Assembly: GCF_035930445.1 (NCBI RefSeq)
Contig: NZ_CP142394.1
Location: forward strand, 1 to 64,000
DNA from: Sphingopyxis chilensis
Lineage (GTDB): Bacteria > Pseudomonadota > Alphaproteobacteria > Sphingomonadales > Sphingomonadaceae
Length of the DNA stretch: 64,000 nucleotides
Reading direction: 5' to 3'
Shown here in pieces: positions 53,887 to 61,530 of this stretch (position 1 is the first letter of the stretch; each line of letters begins with the position of its first letter). The notes under the pieces are model-generated. The model did no database searches and was not told the DNA's origin. It worked only from the letters and a program-made list of their open reading frames with translations. The translations under genes and the position numbers were made by a program.

Positions 53887-54308
53887 TGGCGATCAACGAC
53901 GAAGGCGAGATCCGTGAGCTTTTGGGCCAGCCGCGCCGCATCGCCGTGGTAGGCGCTTCGCCCAACCCGGCGCGGCCGTCGAACGGTGTGCTCGCCTTCC
54001 TGATCGCGCAGGGGCACAATGTGATCGCGGTCAACCCCGGCCATGCTGGCAAGACCATCCACGGCGCGCCCGTCGTCGCGACGCTCGCCGATGTCGAGCC
54101 GCCCGCCGAAATCGTCGACATCTTCCGCAACAGCGAAGACGCGGGCTCCGCGGTCGACGAAGCGATCGTCCACGGTGCGAAGGCGGTGTGGATGCAGATG
54201 GGCGTCGTCAACGAAGCCGCCGCGAAGCGCGCCGCCGCCGCGGGGCTGGTGGTCGTGATGGACCGCTGTCCCAAGGTCGAGATTCCGCGTCTCGGCCTGC
54301 TGCGCTGA
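53883..54308 (+). CDS. CoA-binding domain protein (YccU-like)
   Basis: A 141-aa protein consisting of a single CoA-binding/Rossmann domain: RRIAVVGASPNPARPSNGVLAFL, NPGHAGKTIHGAPV and the late VMDRCPKVEIPRL that is typical of the YccU family. The function is unknown. ATG 53883 overlaps the mrp stop; ATG 53886 is an alternative. Confidence 0.88.
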   Translation: MMAINDEGEIRELLGQPRRIAVVGASPNPARPSNGVLAFLIAQGHNVIAVNPGHAGKTIHGAPVVATLADVEPPAEIVDIFRNSEDAGSAVDEAIVHGAKAVWMQMGVVNEAAAKRAAAAGLVVVMDRCPKVEIPRLGLLR

Positions 54309-54389
54309 GGCGGCCACCGCTCGCGCCTTCAGGCGGCCGGATCGGAAAGCCTTTGCTTCGCCGACTCGCGCCGATTATCAGCATCGCCG

Positions 54390-56678
54390 ATGGCGGGCAT
54401 TCGCGACACTGTGGGGAAAGACAAATCGCGCCGGCCGCACGTCAGCCGGCGTCAGATGCTGATCGGCGCGACCGCCGCGGGCGGCCTTGCGATCGCGTGG
54501 AGCCTCTGGCCGCGCGATTATCAGCCGAACCTGACCGCCGCGCCCGACGAGCATGTCTTCAACGCCTTTCTGAAGATCGGCGACGACGGACATGTCAGCG
54601 CGGTCGTTCCGCAATGCGAAATGGGGCAGGGCGTCACGACGCTGCTGCCGCAGATCATGGCCGACGAGCTCGGTGCCGACTGGCGGACGATCGCGGTCGA
54701 AACCGCCCCGATCAGCCCGCTCTACGCCAATACGCTGCTCGTCGACGAGGATAGCGCGACCTTCACGCCGCGGTCGGGCGTCCCCGATTTCGTGTCCGAC
54801 GTGCGCAGCTGGGCGCGCCGCGAGTGGGCGGTGCGCCACGCGGTGATGCTGACCGCGAACAGCTCGTCGGTGCGCATGTTCGAAGGCCCGTGCCGCGCCG
54901 CGGCGGCGCAGGCGCGCGCGCTCTTGATGATGGCTGCGGCCGAGCGGTGGGATGCCGACTGGCAGGAATGCGACACGCAGGACGGGTTCGTCATCCACGG
55001 CAAGAAAAGGCTGCGCTTTGGCGAGGTGGCAGCCGCGGCTGCGCTACTCGATCCGCCCGCCGAGCCCGTCTATCGCGCGCACAGCCCCGATCCGCTTTAT
55101 GGCAAGGAGCTGACGCGGCTCGACCTGCCGGCAAAGATCGACGGGTCGGCCAATTATGCCGGCGACATCCGCCTGCCCGACATGGTCTTCGCCGCGATCC
55201 GGCAGGGGCCGCTTGGCGCGACGCGGCTCAAGAGCATCGATCGCAAGGCGGGCATGGCCGCGCCCGGCCTGCTGCATGTCGTCACGCACGACCGCTGGAT
55301 CGCCACCGTCGCGCGCAACTGGTGGGCGGCGAACCGCGCCCTCGACCGCTTCGCTCCGGTGTTCGAAACCGAAGGCAAGCCGGTTTCGAGCGACGGCATC
55401 GACGCCGCGCTGAAGGCGGCGCTGAAAGACGACGGCTACCGCATCGCGAGCGAGGGCGACGTTGCCGGGGCGATGGACAGGCGAAAGCCGATCGCCGCCG
55501 AATATGCGGTCGCCCCGGCGCTCCACGCCGCCGTGGAAACGCGCACCGCGACCGCCGCCCCCGACCGCGACGGGCTGCGCCTCTGGGTCGCGACGCAGGC
55601 GCCCGCCCAGTGCCGCGACGCGGTAGCGCGCGCGACCGGCCTCGCGGCGGCGAACGTCACGCTATTCCCGATGATGGCGGGCGGATCGTTCGACGCCTGC
55701 CTCGATCACAGCGTCGCGGTTCAGGCGGCGATCGTCGCGGTGCAGATAAAGCGCCCGGTCCAGCTCGCCTGGTCGCGCGCCGAGGAGATCATGCGCCTGC
55801 CGCCGCGCGCGCCGGCCCGCGCGAAACTGACCGCGACGCTCAACGCCGCGGGCGGGATCGACGCGCTGGTGACGCGCATCGCGGTGCCCGCGACCAACCA
55901 TGAGGTGCGCGCGCGGCTGTTCGAGAATATCCCCGCCGACGAGGCGCAGCGCGCCGCCGCGGGCCGCGCCGACGCCGCTGCGGTCGAAGGGGCGATGACC
56001 CGCTATGCGATCCCGCACCGGGCGGTCGATCATTGCCCCGCCGACATCGGGCTGCCCACGGGCCGCTGGCGCGGCAACGCCGACAGCTACACCGCATTTT
56101 TTACCGAGTGCTTCATCGACGAAATGGCGGCGCGGGCGGGAAGCGACGCGCTCTCCTATCGCATGGCGATGCTCGGCAATGCGCCGCTGCTCGCGCGCTG
56201 CCTGCTCACCGCGACCAGCCTCGGCGGCTGGGAGGGCGGCTTGTCGGGAAGCGCGCAGGGGCTCGCCTGCCACTCGATGCGCGGCAGCCATATCGCGCTG
56301 ATGGCGACCGCGCGGCAGAGCGACCGGGGCCTTGAGGTCGAACAATTGGTCGCGGTCGTCGATGCCGGGCGGCTCGTCAACCCGGCGATTGCGCGCCAGC
56401 AGGTCGAAGGCGGGCTGATTTTCGGCCTCGCCGCCGCGGTCGGCGCGACGACCGATTATGAAGGCGGTGTTGCGACCGCGCGCAAACTCGGCCAGCTCGG
56501 CCTGCCGCGCCTGTCGCAGACCCCTCGGATACTCGTCGAATTCGTCGAGAGCGACCGCGAACCCGGCGGGCTCGGCGAGGTCGGCGTCCCCGTCGTCGCC
56601 CCCGCGCTCGCCAATGCGATGTTCGCCGCGACCGGGCGGCGTATCCGCCGCATCCCGCTGTCGGCGCATCCGCTGTGA
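54390..56678 (+). CDS. Molybdopterin-binding oxidoreductase large subunit, IorB-like
   Basis: A 762-aa member of the xanthine-dehydrogenase/aldehyde-oxidase superfamily, closest in layout to isoquinoline 1-oxidoreductase beta subunit. It carries a twin-arginine signal (VSRRQMLIGA, RR 20-21), an early CEMGQGVTTLLPQI motif, GGSFDACLDH and the late active-site Glu in GGLGEVGVPV. IorB enzymes normally need a [2Fe-2S] IorA subunit encoded alongside; none is here. Its stop overlaps hemH as GTGA. Confidence 0.87.
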   Translation: MAGIRDTVGKDKSRRPHVSRRQMLIGATAAGGLAIAWSLWPRDYQPNLTAAPDEHVFNAFLKIGDDGHVSAVVPQCEMGQGVTTLLPQIMADELGADWRTIAVETAPISPLYANTLLVDEDSATFTPRSGVPDFVSDVRSWARREWAVRHAVMLTANSSSVRMFEGPCRAAAAQARALLMMAAAERWDADWQECDTQDGFVIHGKKRLRFGEVAAAAALLDPPAEPVYRAHSPDPLYGKELTRLDLPAKIDGSANYAGDIRLPDMVFAAIRQGPLGATRLKSIDRKAGMAAPGLLHVVTHDRWIATVARNWWAANRALDRFAPVFETEGKPVSSDGIDAALKAALKDDGYRIASEGDVAGAMDRRKPIAAEYAVAPALHAAVETRTATAAPDRDGLRLWVATQAPAQCRDAVARATGLAAANVTLFPMMAGGSFDACLDHSVAVQAAIVAVQIKRPVQLAWSRAEEIMRLPPRAPARAKLTATLNAAGGIDALVTRIAVPATNHEVRARLFENIPADEAQRAAAGRADAAAVEGAMTRYAIPHRAVDHCPADIGLPTGRWRGNADSYTAFFTECFIDEMAARAGSDALSYRMAMLGNAPLLARCLLTATSLGGWEGGLSGSAQGLACHSMRGSHIALMATARQSDRGLEVEQLVAVVDAGRLVNPAIARQQVEGGLIFGLAAAVGATTDYEGGVATARKLGQLGLPRLSQTPRILVEFVESDREPGGLGEVGVPVVAPALANAMFAATGRRIRRIPLSAHPL

Positions 56679-57670
56679 CCTTGCCGGCCGATCATCCCGC
56701 CGTCGCGGCACCGCGCGTCGGTGTGCTGCTCGTCAATCTCGGGACGCCCGACGCGCCCGACGCGCGCTCGGTTCGGCGCTATCTCGGCCAATTCCTGTCG
56801 GATCGCCGCGTCGTCGAGATCCCGCAAATCCTGTGGCAGCCGATCCTGCGCGGCATCATCCTTACCACCCGGCCGAAAAAATCGGCGCACGCCTATGCCC
56901 AGGTGTGGACCGACGAGGGATCGCCGCTCGCCGCGATCACGCGCGCGCAGAGCGCGGCCATGCAGCGCGCCTTGGGCGACGCTGCGGCGGTGGCTTATGC
57001 GATGCGTTATGGTCAGCCGGCGATCGGCCCGGCGATCGATACGCTGGTCGCAGCGGGATGCCGCCGGATATTGGTGGCGCCGCTCTATCCGCAATATTGC
57101 GCCGCCACGACCGCGACCGTGGTCGATGCGGTGGGCGATCATCTCAAGACGCTGCGCTGGCAACCCGCGCTGCGCTTCCTGCCGCCCTATCACGACGATC
57201 CCGCCTATCTGGAGGCGCTCAAGATGTCGGTCGAGTCGGGGCTCGCTGCGCTTGATTTCGTGCCGGATGTGCTTCTTGCGAGCTTCCACGGCATGCCCGA
57301 GCGCACATTGCAGCTGGGCGATCCCTATCATTGCCAGTGCCGCAAGACCGCGCGCATGCTTTCGGACATGCTCGGGCGCCCGGTCGAGGTCGCCTTCCAG
57401 TCGCGATTCGGGCGCGCCAAATGGCTCGAACCGGCAACCGACAGCCAGCTCGAAGCCTTTGGAAAGGCCGGCAAGAGCGTTGCCGTCTTCGCGCCGGGCT
57501 TCGCCGCCGACTGCCTCGAAACGCTGGAAGAACTCGCGATTCGCGGCAAACAGCAATTCGCCGACGCGGGGGGCGGGCATTTCGCCTATCTGCCCTGCCT
57601 CAACGCCGAAGCGCCCGGCGTGGCGATGATCGAGGCGCTGGTAAGGCGCGAACTCGCGGGGTGGCTCTGA
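56675..57670 (+). CDS. hemH: Ferrochelatase
   Basis: Inserts iron into protoporphyrin IX in the last step of heme synthesis. The 331-aa protein has VLLVNLGTPD, LYPQY, the metal-channel His in LLASFHGMPERTL, FQSRFGRAKWLEP and a late Glu in CLETLEEL. The start is GTG 56675, overlapping the previous stop as GTGA, so translation is coupled with the molybdopterin protein. The last residues lack the C-terminal extension that binds a [2Fe-2S] cluster. Confidence 0.95.
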   Translation: MTLPADHPAVAAPRVGVLLVNLGTPDAPDARSVRRYLGQFLSDRRVVEIPQILWQPILRGIILTTRPKKSAHAYAQVWTDEGSPLAAITRAQSAAMQRALGDAAAVAYAMRYGQPAIGPAIDTLVAAGCRRILVAPLYPQYCAATTATVVDAVGDHLKTLRWQPALRFLPPYHDDPAYLEALKMSVESGLAALDFVPDVLLASFHGMPERTLQLGDPYHCQCRKTARMLSDMLGRPVEVAFQSRFGRAKWLEPATDSQLEAFGKAGKSVAVFAPGFAADCLETLEELAIRGKQQFADAGGGHFAYLPCLNAEAPGVAMIEALVRRELAGWL

Positions 57671-57777
57671 CTTTCCCGCATTTGCGGCGCTGCTTACCAA
57701 CTGTTTAGGACCATGCGCTAACTTGATCCGGCGCGGCGCCAAAAGGGCGCAACCCCCGCGGCATATGGAGACGGTCG

Positions 57778-59364
57778 ATGGACGAGATTCTGACGGCGGC
57801 ATTGACGCTGGCGGGACTCACGCTGGTATTTGCCGGGATCGCCTATGCCGTCTGGCGATCGCGGCATCCGCGAGCAGCCACGGCGGCGCCCGGCCCCGCG
57901 CCCGCGGTGCGCGAATATCGCCTGCCGAAACTGTCGCGCCGGGTGAAGGACGAACCCGACGACGTAGAAATTTCCCCGTCGCGGCTGGCGCGGATCAGCC
58001 GCAAGGCGCCGCCCGACATGCCCGCTGAGGGCGAATATGACACCGTGCCCGACGCCGTTTCGCCGGCTGAATCCCGCGAACCCATCGGCGCCGATCTTCC
58101 GGCCGCGCCGCCCGTCGCCGTCGAAACGGCGCTCGAAACGATCGCGTCCGACGTCGAGGAAAAGGCGCATCGGACAGAGAGGGCCCATGATGCCGAAGCC
58201 ATCGCGCTTCGTCTCCTTCCCCAGATTCCCCCGCGCGATGCGATTTCGACCAACAGCTGGCTCGGCGGCCGCCCGCGTCTCGGCGTGGGCATGGAATGGC
58301 CCAAAATCGACGGCCAGCCGGCGGACTTTTTGGCGCAGATCGATTGCGCCGCCCTGCCGCCCGAGCTGTGGGGCGGGCTGGGGCCGCGCGAGGGCGCGCT
58401 CGCCTTCTTCATCCATCGCCGCAAGCCCGAAGTGCGCGTCCTCCATCTTCGCGACACCGGCATTCCGTCCCAGCCCCCTTTCACACTCAACGATGCCGAA
58501 GGCTGGTTCGGCCCGCATGGCGGACTCGACCTCGGCGATCTCACCTCCTTCGCGGTCCGCGCCTTTCCCGAGTGGCCGGTCGATCTCGTCGCCGTTCGCG
58601 CGGGCGATGCCGATCCGCGCGGCGCCGCCGATGCCGATGCGATGGCCGGCGAAGGCCATGCCCGCAGCTATGACATTGCCGATCCCGCTTTCCACCCGTT
58701 CGACTGGGGCAGCATGACCGCGATGGTCGCGCTCCTCGAAATGCGGCTAAGCCAGCTCGAAAATGACGCGGGGACAGGCGCCAGCGACGATGGCGCTCCG
58801 GATTCCTGTGCCGCGCTCAACCGCGAAGCCTGCGAACGCGCGCGCGAAATCATCGCGATCGTCCACGACAGCGCGGCGCGCGACCCCTTTTCGCCGGGCG
58901 ACGCGACCGCCGTGATGGCGGCGCTTCACGCCATCCGCTGGGCCAGGACGATTCGCACGATCGACCCCGAAAGCGGCGAGGAGCGGGCGGAGACGATCAC
59001 GCTGCCGCTGACGACGCATCGCCCCGACGCCGATCTGTGGGTCCACGACTATCAGACGATCCTGTTCGACCGCGCCAAACATGCCTGGTGCGCCAACCCC
59101 GACAATCTGTCGGGGCCGGCGCGCGCCTTTTTCGAGCCCTGGTGGCGCGAGATGGCGGTGCGCGAGATCGCGGCGATGGGCGGCGAACCGCACCGTCGCC
59201 TTCGCGATGATGACGAAGACCGCGAGGCGGTCCTGCTCGACCTGCCGAGCAGCGGGCTGATGAGCCGGAAATTCGGCGACGGCGACAATCTGGTGGTGAC
59301 GATCGACCGGGGCGACCTGGCGATCGGGGATTTTTCGAAGGTGCGGGCCCGGCTCGACAGCTAG
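57778..59364 (+). CDS. Membrane-anchored DUF1963 protein
   Basis: A 528-aa protein with an N-terminal membrane helix (about 6-26), a charged and acidic linker (about 30-130) and a C-terminal DUF1963 domain (about 150-515): NSWLGGRPRLGVGMEWPKIDGQPADFLAQID is the characteristic opening, followed by LAFFIHRRK. DUF1963 has no settled function; this anchored version is longer than most. It is monocistronic. Confidence 0.8.
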   Translation: MDEILTAALTLAGLTLVFAGIAYAVWRSRHPRAATAAPGPAPAVREYRLPKLSRRVKDEPDDVEISPSRLARISRKAPPDMPAEGEYDTVPDAVSPAESREPIGADLPAAPPVAVETALETIASDVEEKAHRTERAHDAEAIALRLLPQIPPRDAISTNSWLGGRPRLGVGMEWPKIDGQPADFLAQIDCAALPPELWGGLGPREGALAFFIHRRKPEVRVLHLRDTGIPSQPPFTLNDAEGWFGPHGGLDLGDLTSFAVRAFPEWPVDLVAVRAGDADPRGAADADAMAGEGHARSYDIADPAFHPFDWGSMTAMVALLEMRLSQLENDAGTGASDDGAPDSCAALNREACERAREIIAIVHDSAARDPFSPGDATAVMAALHAIRWARTIRTIDPESGEERAETITLPLTTHRPDADLWVHDYQTILFDRAKHAWCANPDNLSGPARAFFEPWWREMAVREIAAMGGEPHRRLRDDDEDREAVLLDLPSSGLMSRKFGDGDNLVVTIDRGDLAIGDFSKVRARLDS

Positions 59365-59417
59365 GTCCTGACCCTGGGGCTCCGACCCTTCGCCCAGCTT
59401 CCCGAATAGCTTTGCGA

Positions 59418-59433
59418 TTGACGTTCCGGTCAA
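59418..59433. promoter_or_regulatory. Imperfect 16-bp dyad upstream of phaB
   Basis: TTGAC-GTTCCG-GTCAA lies 62 bases before the phaB ATG. The arms are perfect, and 13 of 16 bases match the palindrome at 26766-26781. The left part also reads as a good -35 element (TTGACG). A shared regulator is inferred. Confidence 0.5.
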
Positions 59434-59495
59434 CTTGCAGCGCTTCGCCCCGCAGCCTAATCATGAAGCGATAACTCTGTGGGAGAGCTGGATTT

Positions 59496-60218
59496 ATGAC
59501 ACGTATAGCAATCGTCACCGGGGGCAGCCGCGGCATCGGTGAAGCGATTTCGCTCAAGCTGAAGGAACAGGGCGTCACGGTCGTTGCCAACTATGCCGGC
59601 AACGATGAAAAGGCGCGCGAATTCACCGACCGGACCGGCATCGCCGCGCTGAAATGGGACGTCGGCGACCATCAGGCGTGCCTCGACAATTGCGCCCGCA
59701 TCGCCGAAGAATTCGGACCCGTCGACATCGTCGTCAACAACGCCGGCATCACCCGCGACGGCACGCTCGCACGGATGAGCTATGACGATTGGGACGATGT
59801 CATGCGCGTCAACCTCGGCGGCTGTTTCAACATGGCGAAGGCGACCTTTGGCGGCATGGTCGAGCGTGGCTGGGGGCGCATCGTCAACATCGGCTCGATC
59901 AACGGGCAGGCGGGCCAGTACGGCCAGGTCAATTATGCCGCCGCCAAATCGGGCATCCACGGCTTCACCAAGGCGCTGGCGCAGGAAGGCGCGAAAAAGG
60001 GCGTGACCGTGAACGCGATCGCGCCGGGCTATATCGATACCGACATGGTCGCCGCGGTCCCCGCCCCGGTGCTCGAAAAGATCGTCGCCAAGATTCCGGT
60101 CGGCCGTCTCGGCCAGGCCGACGAGATCGCGCGCGGCGTGGCCTTCCTGTGCAGCGAGGATGCGGGCTTCGTCACCGGATCGACGATGTCGATCAACGGC
60201 GGGCAGCATATGTATTGA
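59496..60218 (+). CDS. phaB: Acetoacetyl-CoA reductase PhaB
   Basis: NADPH-dependent reduction of acetoacetyl-CoA to (R)-3-hydroxybutyryl-CoA for polyhydroxyalkanoate. The 240-aa SDR has TGGSRGIG (8-15), NNAG, Ser134, Tyr147 and Lys151, and the GSINGQAGQYGQVNY stretch diagnostic of PhaB over FabG. A dyad upstream may control it. No phaA or phaC gene is adjacent. Confidence 0.95.
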   Translation: MTRIAIVTGGSRGIGEAISLKLKEQGVTVVANYAGNDEKAREFTDRTGIAALKWDVGDHQACLDNCARIAEEFGPVDIVVNNAGITRDGTLARMSYDDWDDVMRVNLGGCFNMAKATFGGMVERGWGRIVNIGSINGQAGQYGQVNYAAAKSGIHGFTKALAQEGAKKGVTVNAIAPGYIDTDMVAAVPAPVLEKIVAKIPVGRLGQADEIARGVAFLCSEDAGFVTGSTMSINGGQHMY

Positions 60219-60394
60219 CGATGGCAGGCGCGTAACCAAGCCGTTCGGGCAGCGAACGACGCGGTTAGGCGCCGGTGCCGCAAAGCGGCAGCCATCGGCA
60301 CGGCCAGCGGGGCGGCGATCCCAAAAGATCGCCGAACCCGTCTGACGGCGGGCGGCGGCTTTGCTGTCGCCAGCAGGGGCGCTACAATCCCGTG

Positions 60395-60640
60395 ATGAGT
60401 TCCCCCTTTCACCCCCCCGTCAAACGCTCGGTGACGATCGCGGGCCACCCGACCTCGATCAGCCTTGAGCCGATGTTCTGGGACGCGCTGGAGGCCGAAG
60501 CGGCGCGGCAGGCGCTCCCCGTCAACGCGCTGGTCGCGCGGATCGACGTCGAACGGATGGACGCCGACGACCCGCCGAACCTGACTTCGGCGATCCGGCA
60601 ATGGCTGTGGCGCGGCCGGCCCGGTCAGATCGCGCCGTAG
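60395..60640 (+). CDS. Ribbon-helix-helix domain protein
   Basis: An 81-aa putative DNA-binding protein of the ribbon-helix-helix type (RHH_4): KRSVTIAGHPTSISLEPMFWDALEAEA gives the beta strand and first helix, NLTSAIRQWLW the end. Related small proteins in alphaproteobacteria are uncharacterised. ATG 60395 is preceded by GTG 60392 in the same frame. Its last 16 bases overlap the convergent ATP-grasp gene. It may regulate nearby genes. Confidence 0.78.
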   Translation: MSSPFHPPVKRSVTIAGHPTSISLEPMFWDALEAEAARQALPVNALVARIDVERMDADDPPNLTSAIRQWLWRGRPGQIAP

Positions 60641-61482
60641 ACCGCCGATCCGAACGCCGCCCCCTTGTCGGGGGCATGGTGCAGAAACAGCGACGGCTCG
60701 ATCAGTTCGAGCTCCATGATGTGGAGCGCGCCCGCCGCGTCGCCGACCATGTCGACGCGCGCATAGACTGGCGCGGCGGGCGCGGCCGCCAGTGCCGCCG
60801 CCGCAAGAGCCTGCGCCCCATCATTCGCCTCCCACGGCTCCTCGCGCCCGCCGAACTGTTCCTGCACGCGGAAATCGCCCGATGCGGGGCGCTTGACGAT
60901 TGCGTGGCTGAACTTGCCAGCGAAGAAGAAGAGCGAAAATTCGCCGTGGGTCAGGATGCCCGGCATCAACGGCTGGACGAGGCGGCGCCGGCCGGCGGCA
61001 TCGCCGGGGATCGGCGCGCCGGGCGCGATGCGGTGCGTCCCGTCCGCCCCGCCCGAAATCGCGGGCTTGATCACGATGTCGTCGGTCCCGAGTTCCGCCA
61101 TCGCCTTGGCAAGGCTCGCATCGTCCAGCGCCGCGACCTCGACCGTCGGCACGACCGCGACGCCTTTCGCGGCGAGTTCGGAAAGATAAGCCTTGTCGCT
61201 GTTCCAGCGCAGCACCGGCACCGGATTGACCACGGGCAACCCTTCGCCTTCCAGCCGGTCGAGCAGCGCATACCAGCCCGCGACGTCGCGCTGATAGCCC
61301 CAGGCGAAGAGCGGCAGCACCAGATCATGGCCTGCGAGGTCGCCGGGATCGGTCCACACGCGCGGCTCGACGACCAGCCCGGCGGCAGTCAGCGCCGCCG
61401 CCTTGCGCGCAAAGGCAGGCTGCCATTTCTCGTCATAATCGGGCGCCGGGGTCAGGATCGCGACGCGCGGCTGAAACGGCAT
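60625..61482 (-). CDS. ATP-grasp family protein
   Basis: A 285-aa protein with an ATP-grasp fold like glutathione synthetase/RimK-type ligases: DDIVIKPAISGGADGTHRI (nucleotide-binding lysine and glycine loop), LVQPLMPGILTHGEFSLFFF, and metal ligands in ARVDMVGD and ELELIEPSLF. Ligase activity is likely but the substrate unknown. It follows NAD-glutamate dehydrogenase on the same strand after a 48-base gap. Confidence 0.85.
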   Translation of the reverse strand: MPFQPRVAILTPAPDYDEKWQPAFARKAAALTAAGLVVEPRVWTDPGDLAGHDLVLPLFAWGYQRDVAGWYALLDRLEGEGLPVVNPVPVLRWNSDKAYLSELAAKGVAVVPTVEVAALDDASLAKAMAELGTDDIVIKPAISGGADGTHRIAPGAPIPGDAAGRRRLVQPLMPGILTHGEFSLFFFAGKFSHAIVKRPASGDFRVQEQFGGREEPWEANDGAQALAAAALAAAPAAPVYARVDMVGDAAGALHIMELELIEPSLFLHHAPDKGAAFGSAVYGAI

Positions 61483-61530
61483 TGAGGGAGCTTTCCTGAA
61501 GCCCCTCCCCTTCAGGGAAGGGTGGGTCTC

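Noticed and set aside
61503..61526. CCCTCCC/GGGTGGG hairpin between NAD-GDH and the ATP-grasp gene
   Set aside because: The stem has a central mismatch and no T-run; too weak to call.
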